Of a stretch of 48,153 bases of DNA, positions 9,203 to 17,294 are shown in pieces. The stretch comes from Minisyncoccota bacterium (GTDB lineage Bacteria > Patescibacteriota > Minisyncoccia > Phycocordibacterales > CAJBRS01). Location: positions 1 through 48,153 of the forward strand of contig JADGRH010000006.1 of assembly GCA_017881075.1 (NCBI GenBank), written 5' to 3'. Each line of letters starts with the position of its first letter. Position 1 is the stretch's first letter. A program made the translations under genes and the position numbers. The notes below the pieces were generated by a model. That model was not told where the DNA came from and did not search any database. It worked only from the letters and a program-made list of their open reading frames with translations.

Positions 9203-9249
9203 TTTTGGACTCTACTATCAACTGAAACTATATCTTAAGCGATCGTAAA

Positions 9250-11343
9250 TTATACGGCGCTCAAGTATTGGCTTCCAGCTGAAGTGTGCTGCTCGTCAAG
9301 ACTGGATGTGTAGAACTGGTCAGGTGTGGTATCGGTGGTGGTTTCATCGTAGTTTACACCACTTAGCCATACCTCATGGAATGCATTATTACCAGTTACA
9401 ACCACGGAGAGTGTGAATGTTTCCGTATCACCCTCGTGGATTATCCAAGCACCGCTATCATCTGGATTGACATCCGCAGTTGAGGTTACATCACAAGAAT
9501 TAGTTGATGTACCGCTAACTGTGTAAGCCGTGCCAGAATCAGCAACTGACGGAGTAGATGAAGCATCACAGCCCTTATTGACACTGATGTCTTCACCGAA
9601 AGCAGTCAACTCGTATTTCAGAACATATGTTCCTATATCAGGAGAAGCGTCTGATGCTACAAGTGAATGTGTTCCGCTAACAAAGTTGAAGCTTAAGCCA
9701 TTAGACTGAAGAGTCTGGACTTTGCCTGTAACTGTGCCAGCGCCACTCATGTCAACGGTTTCTGTAGAATCTACGCCTTCAGCATCAATGGTTGTGCCAT
9801 TAATTGAAGCGTGTAATACCGTGCCGTTGTCGTAATTAGTCCCCTGTGGTCGAAGTTTGACCGTCACCTTAACATCCTCTGATCCCTTATTGCCAGGAAT
9901 AGTGATATCTCCACTATTGAAGCTGAAGTGATAGGTAGAGGTAGCGGTAGAACCATTGGTAAAGTTCGGAAGGTTATCGGTAACGCTGTCAGAAGAAAAA
10001 GTCTGGCCATTAACTGTAACCGTGACATCGTTAGCTATGCTGTTATCGATAGTAGTTGGCTGATTTCCGCCAGCTACGTCGGTAGCAGAGAGAACAAGGT
10101 CAAAGCTGTTAACTTGAATAGCTTCAGAGCTGGAGTTTGTCTTGAGTTTGAAATCAAAGACTTCTGCATCAGTGGAGTTATTCGCATCAACTTGAATGGA
10201 TCCTGCGGCAGGAGTAGCTGAAGAAGACAAAACATTTAGAGTGTTCTGTGCTCCGGCAGCATCAATGCTGAATGAGGCAGGATTTGTGCCTTCTCCAATA
10301 GAGGTGTCAACACCGGCACCGTCAGTAAATCTTAGGCCGTCATTACTACCTTCATTGGTAGCCGCATAGACATCCCAATCGGCGTCAGTGCCAGCTCCAT
10401 CAACGGAGGAAGCGACATCAACTTTAACCCAGAGATCTGCCTTGGCATTCTTTCGGAAAACGGCATTAACTCCGGTCAATCGAATGCGGTAGATATTGTT
10501 GTCTGAAGTTTCATTCCAGTCGCTCTTGGTATCAGCATTTGCATGAGCAAGAACTGTAGAACCATCCATCAGATAGACTTGAGTAAAGGTCTTCCATGGA
10601 CTTTTAGTTCCAGGAGAAGCATTACCTGATCCATCAAAGATAAGGTCTACGCGAGAAAGCGAAGCATCGGCATCATTGACGTCAAATTTGATTTCAGCTA
10701 CAGCCGCTTTGTTTTGACCTTCATTGAGAGTGGTGTCACTGGCATCCTTCAATTTGAAGTTGTCAATAGATGTTTCACCTCCCATCAGTGGGCCGCCGTT
10801 ATCAACGGTTGTGCCTCCACCGCCTGAAGTCATTGAATCACACTTCACTCCAGTTGTTGGGCTGAAACCTAATGTTGAGGTACATCCGGCTGGAAAGTTA
10901 GTTGTGGCTCCACTGTCACATCGTGCTCCAGTTGTAGAGCTGAAACCTGCTGTTGAGGTACAACCTGCTGGAAGATTCGTAGTCATGGTCATGTGGCTAT
11001 TGATATAAGCCATAGTGATAGGACCAAAATATCCAACTGAAGGTGTAATACCTACGCTAGCTTGATAGGCTCCGAGGGCGGCTTTGGTCAAATTACCAAA
11101 GTAACCCATAGCTGTGCCCGCAGGCATAACTAGGAAACCTTTCTCTACCAAGAAGCCTTGAAGGGCTACTACGTCTGCTCCGGTTGAACCGATGGTTAAA
11201 GATCGGCTGAACTGAGTCATGACGGTGCCAGGTGCGTTGAAGTTGTTGATTACTGTATCAGCGGCTACCAAAGTAGTCATGCTGAGAGCAAGAGCAAACA
11301 CGGCAACAACCACGGCAATATTTCTTACTTGTTTATTTATCAT
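9250..11343 (-). CDS. Large exported surface protein with peptidoglycan-binding domain (putative S-layer-like protein)
   Basis: 697 residues. Residues ~8-28 are a signal peptide ending near VAA. Residues ~45-113 (SLTIGSTGADVVALQGFL, TKAALGAYQ) are a PG_binding_1 domain that would tether it to the cell wall. Two tandem cysteine repeats follow (about 123-144 and 149-170, pattern N-x-PAGCTST-x-GFS-x-TTG-x-x-CDS), then a glycine linker. The remaining ~500 residues are beta-sandwich-like and rich in D, N, S, T and G. The gene has a 400-bp upstream region and a very strong terminator, consistent with high expression. Surface-layer function is inferred from domain order and similarity to proteins common in Parcubacteria. 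Confidence 0.7.
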   Translation of the reverse strand: MINKQVRNIAVVVAVFALALSMTTLVAADTVINNFNAPGTVMTQFSRSLTIGSTGADVVALQGFLVEKGFLVMPAGTAMGYFGNLTKAALGAYQASVGITPSVGYFGPITMAYINSHMTMTTNLPAGCTSTAGFSSTTGARCDSGATTNFPAGCTSTLGFSPTTGVKCDSMTSGGGGTTVDNGGPLMGGETSIDNFKLKDASDTTLNEGQNKAAVAEIKFDVNDADASLSRVDLIFDGSGNASPGTKSPWKTFTQVYLMDGSTVLAHANADTKSDWNETSDNNIYRIRLTGVNAVFRKNAKADLWVKVDVASSVDGAGTDADWDVYAATNEGSNDGLRFTDGAGVDTSIGEGTNPASFSIDAAGAQNTLNVLSSSATPAAGSIQVDANNSTDAEVFDFKLKTNSSSEAIQVNSFDLVLSATDVAGGNQPTTIDNSIANDVTVTVNGQTFSSDSVTDNLPNFTNGSTATSTYHFSFNSGDITIPGNKGSEDVKVTVKLRPQGTNYDNGTVLHASINGTTIDAEGVDSTETVDMSGAGTVTGKVQTLQSNGLSFNFVSGTHSLVASDASPDIGTYVLKYELTAFGEDISVNKGCDASSTPSVADSGTAYTVSGTSTNSCDVTSTADVNPDDSGAWIIHEGDTETFTLSVVVTGNNAFHEVWLSGVNYDETTTDTTPDQFYTSSLDEQHTSAGSQYLSAV

Positions 11344-11552
11344 TTTATAATTTAATTTAAACTTCTTCCAAGTTACTTAATAATAATTTTAATAATGCTG
11401 GAAAAAGTTGTTTTGAAGCTAATAACTTACTAATACTACCTTTATATTCATAGGATATTTAAGAGAACATCGACTGTTTTCTTGACATCTTCTGAACATC
11501 ACTCTAACAATTCCCCGCTTTATTTAATCGACACAAAGCGCAGGAAGGAGTT
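11344..11552 (-). promoter_or_regulatory. Upstream region of the surface-protein gene
   Basis: An A+T-rich stretch. On the minus strand TATAAA-like boxes occur near 11450-11455, and a GGAAGAAG purine run lies about 17 nt before the ATG, further than usual for a Shine-Dalgarno site. On the plus strand TTGACA near 11483 points toward the small frame at 11553. I can assign no promoter here with certainty. Confidence 0.3.
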
Positions 11553-11681
11553 ATGAATTTAATACTGAATTTCTATCCTTTCAACAGTGGAAGAAAAAGG
11601 GTCGCAGAATTATGCGGTTTTCAAAGTACGCTAAAATTATATAATTTAGTGGCCTTTCCAGCAAATTACATTTGGGGATAA
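11553..11681 (+). CDS. Possible 42-residue small protein with strong Shine-Dalgarno site
   Basis: An ATG preceded by AGGAAGGAG opens a 42-codon frame ending at TAA (11679-11681). It starts MNLILNFYPFNSGRKR and is moderately hydrophobic with a basic patch. A TTGACA box about 70 nt upstream gives a plausible promoter, though the -10 (TAACAA) is weak. It lies in the otherwise empty interval between two minus-strand genes. I recognise no family and no terminator follows. Confidence 0.35.
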   Translation: MNLILNFYPFNSGRKRVAELCGFQSTLKLYNLVAFPANYIWG

Positions 11682-11753
11682 ATCCCGATAAATATGACGT
11701 ATCCCTTATGCCTATATTACAGCAAGTAGGCCAAAAGGTCAAACTTTAAGGCT

Positions 11754-12497
11754 TTAAATTAAAGAGTACCTGCTCCAGCGGCGCTCGCCGGCTTTCTTTA
11801 GGCGTCCTTCTACCACCATCCTTTGAAGCTCTCTTTGAAGGGTCTTCTCGCTGCAGTCTTTAAAAACAGAGCTAATATCCTTAATGTTCAGATCACTCTT
11901 ATCTCTAAGCAGAGAGAGAATGGCTTCTTGGCGATTGTCCCTCGACTTCACTTGGGACATGTCCTTTAGGTGTCCTTGTCCTTTATCCCGAGCAAGTTCA
12001 AGGGATTGTCCTTTTGTATCTAGATTTGTCCTTTTATTCAAATTATCTGAAAGCCTGGGATCATTAGAAATTTTAAAGAGCTTTTCATCTAAAATAAAGT
12101 TGCTATCCATCAGATAAGGCTCTTCATGCTTCTCTATCATATTAATAAGGTTTTCAAACTCCCTATTTAAGATCTTAAAATTCATACTGGACATCAGGGC
12201 TGAATTTGAGCTCACTTCAGATAAAGAGACTATCTCCAAAACTTTGGCGGTAAAACCGCGTAGAATATTTTTACGTTCCGAAAATGCTTTAATGGGCAAT
12301 GACAAAATGTCTTCCAGAAGAGTAACGGCCTTAGCTCGAATGCCCCATTTAAGAGGTTCCGCTTCTGGAAATAGATTGGTGACCATGTAGATGGCATTAA
12401 TGAGACTCTGGGTCTTCTTATATATAAAAACTAAGTAATTATCACTCTTAAAAAGGCTTAGGCTTGCGATATTTAAATTGTCTTTTTGAGCGTCCAT
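11754..12497 (-). CDS. HTH transcriptional regulator with helical N-terminal domain and repeat-encoded linker
   Basis: 247 residues. The N-terminal ~130 residues are helical (SLINAIYMVTNLFPEAEPLKWGIR, AVTLLEDILSL), resembling a four-helix bundle. Residues ~150-190 are a polar linker with repeated KGQ-like motifs. Residues ~190-245 (RQEAILSLLRDKSDLNIKDISSVFKDCSEKTLQRELQRMVVEGRLKKAG) form a winged helix of DeoR/MarR style. The linker is encoded by repeated AAAGGACA-type sequence. The same TGTCC/GGACA motif recurs at the gene's own promoter and start codon, so autoregulation is likely. An internal ATG within the last repeat (Met180) could yield an HTH-only form. It diverges from ftsK. Confidence 0.65.
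   Translation of the reverse strand: MDAQKDNLNIASLSLFKSDNYLVFIYKKTQSLINAIYMVTNLFPEAEPLKWGIRAKAVTLLEDILSLPIKAFSERKNILRGFTAKVLEIVSLSEVSSNSALMSSMNFKILNREFENLINMIEKHEEPYLMDSNFILDEKLFKISNDPRLSDNLNKRTNLDTKGQSLELARDKGQGHLKDMSQVKSRDNRQEAILSLLRDKSDLNIKDISSVFKDCSEKTLQRELQRMVVEGRLKKAGERRWSRYSLI
11936..12034 (-). repeat. Intragenic cluster of TGTCC/GGACA motifs
   Basis: On the plus strand TGTCC begins at 11936, 11960, 11971, 11977, 12007 and 12027; four of the six continue as TGTCCTTT. One site forms the perfect palindrome GGACATGTCC (11955-11964). They encode the linker of the HTH regulator. Confidence 0.8.
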
Positions 12498-12579
12498 GTC
12501 CTATAGGTTTATGTCTTTTAATTGTGTCCTTTATAAGGAAATTATTTGTCCATTATATATAGGACAGGCGCTTCGTCAA
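12497..12579 (-). promoter_or_regulatory. Regulator promoter with candidate operators
   Basis: On the minus strand TTGACG (12579-12574), a 16-nt spacer and TATAAT (12557-12552) form the promoter. The inverted repeat TGTCC-N10-GGACA (12547-12566) covers the -10 box. Further TGTCC copies begin at 12525 (within TCCTTTATAAGGA) and 12497 (overlapping the start codon), and a degenerate TGTCT lies at 12512. This layout fits autorepression. Confidence 0.65.
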
Positions 12580-12631
12580 CATGTTTTGTTAAATAGGTAT
12601 GTGGATAGATAATGTGTTAAAATATCTGAAA

Positions 12632-14791
12632 ATGGCGAAAAATAAGAAATATAAAGACAAGAAAGAGAAACGGAATTTCAATCTTTTTCGAGATCTGAAA
12701 GAAGACACCATGCGCGGAGTATGGTCAGTTTTATTTTTCGTTATTTCCCTCTTTTTTCTGCTCGCCTCAATGAATGTCGGCGGAGTGGCCGGCAATAAGA
12801 TCTATATTCTTTTCTCTTATCTTCTCGGTTTAGGTTATTTTCTCATTCCCCTTCTTTTGTGTTTGTTGGCAACTTCATTCATCAGAAGCGAACGTCGATC
12901 ATTTTCTTTATCCAAACTAGCTGGGGCGATTATTTTTTTGTTGGCCAGCTTAGGACTTTTAAATATGTTGGGTGAAAATGATGGAGGCGTAGTTGGCATC
13001 TTTGTTTCCAATCCTCTGATCAAACTCTTTGATGTTTATGCAAGCTACATTTTCTTAATCGGTTTAGTGATAATTTCCCTCTTCATTATCTTTGACACCA
13101 GTGTGAGGAAAGAGCATTTTTCGGCTGGATGGTTTCGACGGCTTTTTGGCAAGAAAGAAATGGGGGTGGCGCCAGTAAGTCTCTTCGAGTCATTACCAGA
13201 AGAGATTGTGGAGAAAGAAAAATCAGAGACTCTGAAAGAAAAAGTTTTTGGTAAACCGAAAGAGACACCGACACCCGGAGCGGAACCTGCCTTCGCCATT
13301 TCATCAAAAGGTTTCTCTCTTCTGGGCAAAAAGTTTGTGCCCCCTCCCCTCTCTATTCTAGAGAATGACCGAGGCAAGCCCGGCGTTGGTGACATCAAAG
13401 CCAATGCTAATATTATTAAACGGACTTTGCAGAACTTCGGCATTGATGTGGAGATGGATGAGATTTCCATCGGTCCGTCCGTCACCCGATATGCTTTGAA
13501 ACCGGCTGAGGGAGTAAAACTTTCTCGTATCCTTGGTCTTCAGAATAATTTAGCCCTAGCTTTGGCAGCTCACCCTATTCGTATTGAAGCGCCCATTCCC
13601 GGTAAATCTTTAGTCGGTATTGAAATACCAAACAGTATTAAAACTACGGTCGGCCTCGGCACACTTTTGGCCAATGAGGAATTTCAGAATTCCGACAAGC
13701 CTCTTCTGGTTTCATTAGGTAAAGGAATATCCGGACGATCTCATTTCGCCAATCTCGATAGGATGCCTCATCTTCTTATTGCTGGCGCCACCGGTTCGGG
13801 AAAATCGGTTACCATTCATGCCATCCTGACCTCTCTGCTCTATAGAAATTCTCCGGAAAATTTACGATTCATCATGATTGACCCAAAAAGAGTGGAGCTT
13901 ACGATGTATAACAAAATTCCTCACCTATTAACACCGGTCATCACCGACGCCAAAAAGGCCATTCTCTCCCTTAAATGGGCGGCCAAAGAAATGGAACGCC
14001 GTTACGACATCCTGGAAAAAAACTCTGTACGCGACATTCATTCCTATCATAAAAATATTTTGGCTAAGGACCCTAAAAAAGTGGAGGTCCTCCCATACAT
14101 TGTCATTGTCATTGACGAGTTGGCCGACATCATGAGCACCTACCCGAGGGAATTGGAATCAGCCATCGTGCGCTTGGCTCAGATGAGTCGGGCTGTTGGC
14201 ATTCATTTAATGCTCTCTACTCAACGCCCTTCCGTAAACATTATCACCGGCCTTATCAAAGCAAATATTCCGGCCCGAATCGCCCTGCAGGTTTCCTCGC
14301 AAATCGATTCACGCACCATCTTAGATACCTCCGGCGCCGAAAAACTCCTCGGCGCCGGCGACATGCTCTACCTTTCCGGCGAGATGTCCACTCCACAAAG
14401 AATTCAATCGGCTTTTATTACCGAGGGTGAAGTGAAAAAAGTGGTGAATTATCTGATTAATAATTACAAAGACGAGATACCGACATCGGAAATTAACCTT
14501 TCCGGCGAATCAGGAAGAAGCGCTGTTGGCGACCCTGTCTTTGATTCCGGTTTTGCCAAAGAAGATCTTGGGGACGATGATGATTTGTATGAGGAGGCCC
14601 GCGAGATCGTCCTTCATGCCGGTAAGGCTTCCACTTCTTACATCCAGCGAAAACTGCGAGTTGGCTATGCTCGAGCGGCGCGACTGATGGATATGCTTGA
14701 GGAACGCGGAATCATCGGGCCTGGTGATGGCGCCAAGCCGCGGCAAGTGATCGGTTACGACGCCAACCCGACAGCCGATGAAGAGGTCTAA
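12632..14791 (+). CDS. ftsK: DNA translocase FtsK/SpoIIIE
   Basis: About 719 residues from the ATG at 12632; an in-frame ATG at 12599 exists, but the likely -10 boxes (GATAAT, TAAAAT) lie between the two, so the shorter start is preferred. The N-terminus has four membrane helices. A charged linker follows, then the motor: GLQNNLALALAAHPIRIEAPIPG, Walker A GATGSGKS near 13775 and Walker B VIVIDELADIM near 14105. The C-terminal gamma winged helix (DLYEEAREIVLHAGKASTSYIQRKLRVGYARAARLMDMLEERGIIGP) recognises orientation sequences on DNA. It anchors at the septum and pumps chromosome ends during division. A 10-bp perfect inverted repeat lies in the SGAEKLLGAGDM coding segment. Confidence 0.95.
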   Translation: MAKNKKYKDKKEKRNFNLFRDLKEDTMRGVWSVLFFVISLFFLLASMNVGGVAGNKIYILFSYLLGLGYFLIPLLLCLLATSFIRSERRSFSLSKLAGAIIFLLASLGLLNMLGENDGGVVGIFVSNPLIKLFDVYASYIFLIGLVIISLFIIFDTSVRKEHFSAGWFRRLFGKKEMGVAPVSLFESLPEEIVEKEKSETLKEKVFGKPKETPTPGAEPAFAISSKGFSLLGKKFVPPPLSILENDRGKPGVGDIKANANIIKRTLQNFGIDVEMDEISIGPSVTRYALKPAEGVKLSRILGLQNNLALALAAHPIRIEAPIPGKSLVGIEIPNSIKTTVGLGTLLANEEFQNSDKPLLVSLGKGISGRSHFANLDRMPHLLIAGATGSGKSVTIHAILTSLLYRNSPENLRFIMIDPKRVELTMYNKIPHLLTPVITDAKKAILSLKWAAKEMERRYDILEKNSVRDIHSYHKNILAKDPKKVEVLPYIVIVIDELADIMSTYPRELESAIVRLAQMSRAVGIHLMLSTQRPSVNIITGLIKANIPARIALQVSSQIDSRTILDTSGAEKLLGAGDMLYLSGEMSTPQRIQSAFITEGEVKKVVNYLINNYKDEIPTSEINLSGESGRSAVGDPVFDSGFAKEDLGDDDDLYEEAREIVLHAGKASTSYIQRKLRVGYARAARLMDMLEERGIIGPGDGAKPRQVIGYDANPTADEEV
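14331..14358. repeat. Perfect inverted repeat inside ftsK
   Basis: CCGGCGCCGA (14331-14340) and TCGGCGCCGG (14349-14358), 8-nt loop, inside coding sequence. Confidence 0.8.
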
Positions 14792-14853
14792 ATCAGAAAT
14801 ATCGTCAGGCCTTCTCCCTCAACCCCCTTCCTGTTTCTTGCCTCGCGAACTCG

Positions 14854-15069
14854 TCAATTGATTAACTTATGGTCTTCGAGCACCGCTTTGACAGTCGCTC
14901 GCCTGCGAACCAGGAAGGTGGTATCGGGATCCGCCTCTTGATTAATTAAAACATCATTCCGTGTTAAGACTTGTTTCGAAAAGTCCGGAAGACGCATTAG
15001 TATTTCGCCGCCGAGGATAGCGAAAGTACCATTAGGATTGCCTTTTCCAGAACGTCGCACCGCAGGCAA
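14854..15069 (-). CDS. Doubtful small protein (71 codons, TTG start) between ftsK and the recA operon
   Basis: A 71-codon frame that opens at TTG (or at ATG 24 codons in) and reads GGEILMRLPDFSKQVLTRNDVLINQEAD in the middle, a plausible soluble protein. There is no Shine-Dalgarno site and no family I recognise. Two arms of a 14-bp inverted repeat (14993-15006 and 15070-15083) flank or overlap its first third, which fits a structured RNA equally well. The rest of the 14792-15119 interval holds no other gene I can see. Confidence 0.3.
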   Translation of the reverse strand: MPAVRRSGKGNPNGTFAILGGEILMRLPDFSKQVLTRNDVLINQEADPDTTFLVRRRATVKAVLEDHKLIN

Positions 15070-15083
15070 GAAATACTAATGCG
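14993..15083. repeat. 14-bp perfect inverted repeat enclosing 63 nt
   Basis: CGCATTAGTATTTC (14993-15006) and GAAATACTAATGCG (15070-15083) are perfect complements. A TTGCC/GGCAA pair lies inside. Possible structured RNA or a decayed small element. Confidence 0.75.
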
Positions 15084-15106
15084 GCTAGAGGGGTTTTCGG
15101 GTGATA

Positions 15107-15119
15107 TATAATTAAAAAC
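15107..15119 (+). promoter_or_regulatory. -10 box placed for a leaderless transcript of the recA operon
   Basis: TATAAT (15107-15112) ends 7 nt before the ATG at 15120, so transcription would start at or next to the start codon. No Shine-Dalgarno site is present. The -35 match is weak. Confidence 0.55.
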
Positions 15120-15482
15120 ATGCAACACGACGCCAAACACTTATTCAGAATCGGCATGATTGTCCTACTCTTCCTGCTCATCACAGGATACGCCTTTTTT
15201 CAATCCCGAAAAATCCTCGAAGGTCCCGAAATTACCATTAGTGAGCCCAAAAATGGAGCCACCCTACTCGATCCATTAGTAGCAATAAAGGGCCAAGCTC
15301 GGAATATCAATTCCATCAGTTTGGATGACCGACCCATATTTATTGACGAGCAGGGTAATTTTGAAGAAAAATTGCTCCTCTACCCCGGTTATAATATAAT
15401 CAAATTTGAAGCAAAGGATAAATTTGGCAAGGAAAAAATAGTTAATCTTGAACTTAATTTTATAGAAAATTCATCAACTTAA
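15120..15482 (+). CDS. Membrane-anchored protein with one Ig-like (glucodextranase B-type) domain
   Basis: 120 residues. One membrane helix (~9-27, FRIGMIVLLFLLITGYAFF) is followed by an extracytoplasmic Ig-like fold (GPEITISEPKNGATLLDPLVAIKGQARN, NFEEKLLLYPGYNIIKFEAKDKFGKE). The PxNG-x-T-L pattern and the NxIxFEAxDxxGKE ending match Ig-like domains called glucodextranase B or Bacterial Ig. It is probably an envelope adhesion or structural protein. It is cotranscribed with recA, 18 nt downstream, an unusual partnership that may reflect only the compact genome. Confidence 0.65.
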   Translation: MQHDAKHLFRIGMIVLLFLLITGYAFFQSRKILEGPEITISEPKNGATLLDPLVAIKGQARNINSISLDDRPIFIDEQGNFEEKLLLYPGYNIIKFEAKDKFGKEKIVNLELNFIENSST

Positions 15483-15500
15483 TTCATAATTAAAACTAAT

Positions 15501-16523
15501 ATGGCATTCAAAAAGAAAGAAAAAGCAGAAGATAAGACGGTTGGTATAACCAATATCGAAGACACCTTAAGACAGATTCGTACCAAGTTCGGTGAAGATG
15601 CAATCATGAAGCTTGGGGATAAGCCTCGGGTTGATGTCAATGCTATTTCAACCGGTTCAATCGGTTTGGACGCCGCTCTTGGTGTCGGCGGTCTTCCCCG
15701 TGGCAGAATCATTGAAATCTTCGGACCAGAATCTTCAGGCAAAACTACTCTTTCTCTTCATGTTATTGCTGAAGCACAAAAGAAAGGCGGTATCTGTGCC
15801 TTCGTTGATGCGGAACACGCCATGGATCCGGAGTATTCTAAAAGACTGGGAGTAAAGATCGACGAACTGCTTATTTCCCAACCGGATACAGGAGAGCAAG
15901 GATTGGAAATTGTAGAGAGTTTGGTTCGCTCCGGCAAGATGGATGTGATCGTTGTTGACTCCGTCGCCGCACTTACCCCAAAAGATGAAATTGAAGGAGA
16001 TATGGGAGCTCATCATGTTGGTAAGCAGGCGCGATTGATGTCGCAGGCACTGCGCAAGTTGACCAGTATTGTGGCTAAGAGCAAGACCATCGTCATCTTC
16101 ATCAATCAGATCCGAATGCAGATCGGAGTGATGTTCGGAAATCCGGAAACAACACCGGGTGGTAAAGCTCTAAAATTCTATACTTCGGTTCGCTTGGATA
16201 TTCGTCGCATCGCCCAGATCAAGAAGGGAGAAGAGGTAATGGGAGGGCGAGTGCGAGTGAAGGTGGTGAAGAATAAAGTGGCGGCACCATTTAAACAAAC
16301 TGAATTTGACTTAATGTATAACGAGGGGATTTCCCGCGAAGGCGAGATCATCGCTCTCGGTGAGAAAATGGGGCTGATGCAAAAGAGTGGCACCTCCTAC
16401 TCATATGGCGATGTAAAACTCGGCCGCGGCTACGACGCTACGCGCCAATTCCTAAAAGAAAATAAAAAAGTGGCAGATGAGATTTTGAAGGAGATTAAGA
16501 AGAAGCTAAAAGAGGAGGTTTAA
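15501..16523 (+). CDS. recA: Recombinase RecA
   Basis: 340 residues, the normal length. The Walker A motif GPESSGKT is at about residue 74. The MAW signature [28 protein letters not shown] is followed by [16 protein letters not shown] (loop L2) and SVRLDIRR. The C-terminal domain ends in a basic tail ([11 protein letters not shown]) instead of the acidic tail of E. coli RecA. It forms filaments on single-stranded DNA for recombination and SOS signalling. There is no Shine-Dalgarno site; translation probably follows from the upstream gene. Confidence 0.98.
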   Translation: MAFKKKEKAEDKTVGITNIEDTLRQIRTKFGEDAIMKLGDKPRVDVNAISTGSIGLDAALGVGGLPRGRIIEIFGPESSGKTTLSLHVIAEAQKKGGICAFVDAEHAMDPEYSKRLGVKIDELLISQPDTGEQGLEIVESLVRSGKMDVIVVDSVAALTPKDEIEGDMGAHHVGKQARLMSQALRKLTSIVAKSKTIVIFINQIRMQIGVMFGNPETTPGGKALKFYTSVRLDIRRIAQIKKGEEVMGGRVRVKVVKNKVAAPFKQTEFDLMYNEGISREGEIIALGEKMGLMQKSGTSYSYGDVKLGRGYDATRQFLKENKKVADEILKEIKKKLKEEV

Positions 16524-16540
16524 TTCGCTGAAGATATCAC

Positions 16541-16661
16541 GGGTGTGGCCCGCATCCTTTCCGTTCGTTTTTCTCCGCCGACTCCGAAGAAACGACCGTA
16601 AACTCTGCGGGAACAGCCTGGACGTTTGGGTATTACACAGTGTTTGGGTAGTGGTGCGGCG
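16541..16661 (+). repeat. Copy 1 of a duplicated ~120-nt element of unknown nature
   Basis: Located between recA and the terminator of the next gene. It matches an inverted copy at 18565-18693. The best 38 nt (16603-16640) differ at only four positions. One frame reads LREQPGRLGITQ in this copy and LREQPGRLGIAQ in the other, but a stop codon interrupts this frame upstream here. It may be a decayed small gene or a structured RNA. Confidence 0.6.
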
Positions 16662-16686
16662 AAACTTAATTGACCGCGAATGAATC

Positions 16687-16723
16687 AAAAGAAAAGCCCG
16701 GCGCGCAAGTTCTGCGCCGGGCT
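16687..16723 (-). terminator. Terminator of the unknown gene at 16734-17177
   Basis: AGCCCGGCGC (16695-16704) pairs with GCGCCGGGCT (16714-16723). On the minus strand it is followed by TTTTCTTTT. Confidence 0.85.
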
Positions 16724-16733
16724 ACCTAAAGAT

Positions 16734-17177
16734 TTAGGGTTTGTAAGTCTCAGTCATCGACTTCGATGCTAGAGAGAAAATTTCCCTGTCGTTCCGATCG
16801 ATACTGATATCCCACATTGCTGCCAAGATTGTGTTAGCAGCGGCATAGTTGACCAGATTTTCGCCAGACAAATACTTAAGCTTTTCTTCCGCCGATAGCA
16901 CTTGAGGTTCTATGCGCCATATGGATGTTCGACGTTGCGGGATAGAGTCGACATCCGAGAGGCCTTCATAAAGACCCAGAACCCCGATACGTCCTCGTGT
17001 CTGCGAAGTCATCTTTTTCACTTTTTCGTAGACCCGCACTCCATGCTTCATTCCGAACGCACTGGGACTACCCTCGCATTCCATGAATGCTGTGGCTAAA
17101 TTGATTCCGAGGTTCCCAGCCACGCTTCGAGCGATGTTTATAATGTACTGACTGCCTTCTTTTTTCCCTTTGCTCAT
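16734..17177 (-). CDS. Protein of unknown function, 147 residues, in its own transcription unit
   Basis: I do not recognise this protein. It appears soluble and alpha/beta, with YIINIARSVAGNLGINLATAFMECEGS at the start, TRGRIGVLGLYEGLSDVDSIP in the middle and SGENLVNYAAANTILAAMWDIS near the end. It has a consensus promoter (17295-17323), a ~110-nt 5' UTR, a strong Shine-Dalgarno site (AAAGGGAG, 5 nt before the ATG) and a GC-rich hairpin terminator. Promoter and architecture resemble those of the unknown gene at 5265. Base composition is somewhat higher in G+C than neighbouring genes. Confidence 0.7.
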   Translation of the reverse strand: MSKGKKEGSQYIINIARSVAGNLGINLATAFMECEGSPSAFGMKHGVRVYEKVKKMTSQTRGRIGVLGLYEGLSDVDSIPQRRTSIWRIEPQVLSAEEKLKYLSGENLVNYAAANTILAAMWDISIDRNDREIFSLASKSMTETYKP

Positions 17178-17294
17178 TTTTCTCCCTTTCCATTAGAGTT
17201 CCGATCACCATTATGGATCAAAGTATTTGTGTAAATACCAGATAGAGATTCGAGTAACCTCTTAACCGCCCACCGAACTTTCGATGATGGATGG

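Noticed and set aside
9024-9221. A 65-codon frame on the minus strand
   Set aside because: It begins upstream of and runs through the surface-protein terminator hairpin; the 47-codon frame at 8972-9115 in another frame is a better candidate.
11936-12034. Repeated TGTCCTTT motif as a CRISPR-like array
   Set aside because: Units are only 5-8 nt, irregularly spaced and inside a coding sequence; there are no cas genes.
12599-12631. Upstream ATG for ftsK
   Set aside because: Likely -10 boxes lie downstream of this ATG, and the N-terminal residues it would add are not typical of FtsK.
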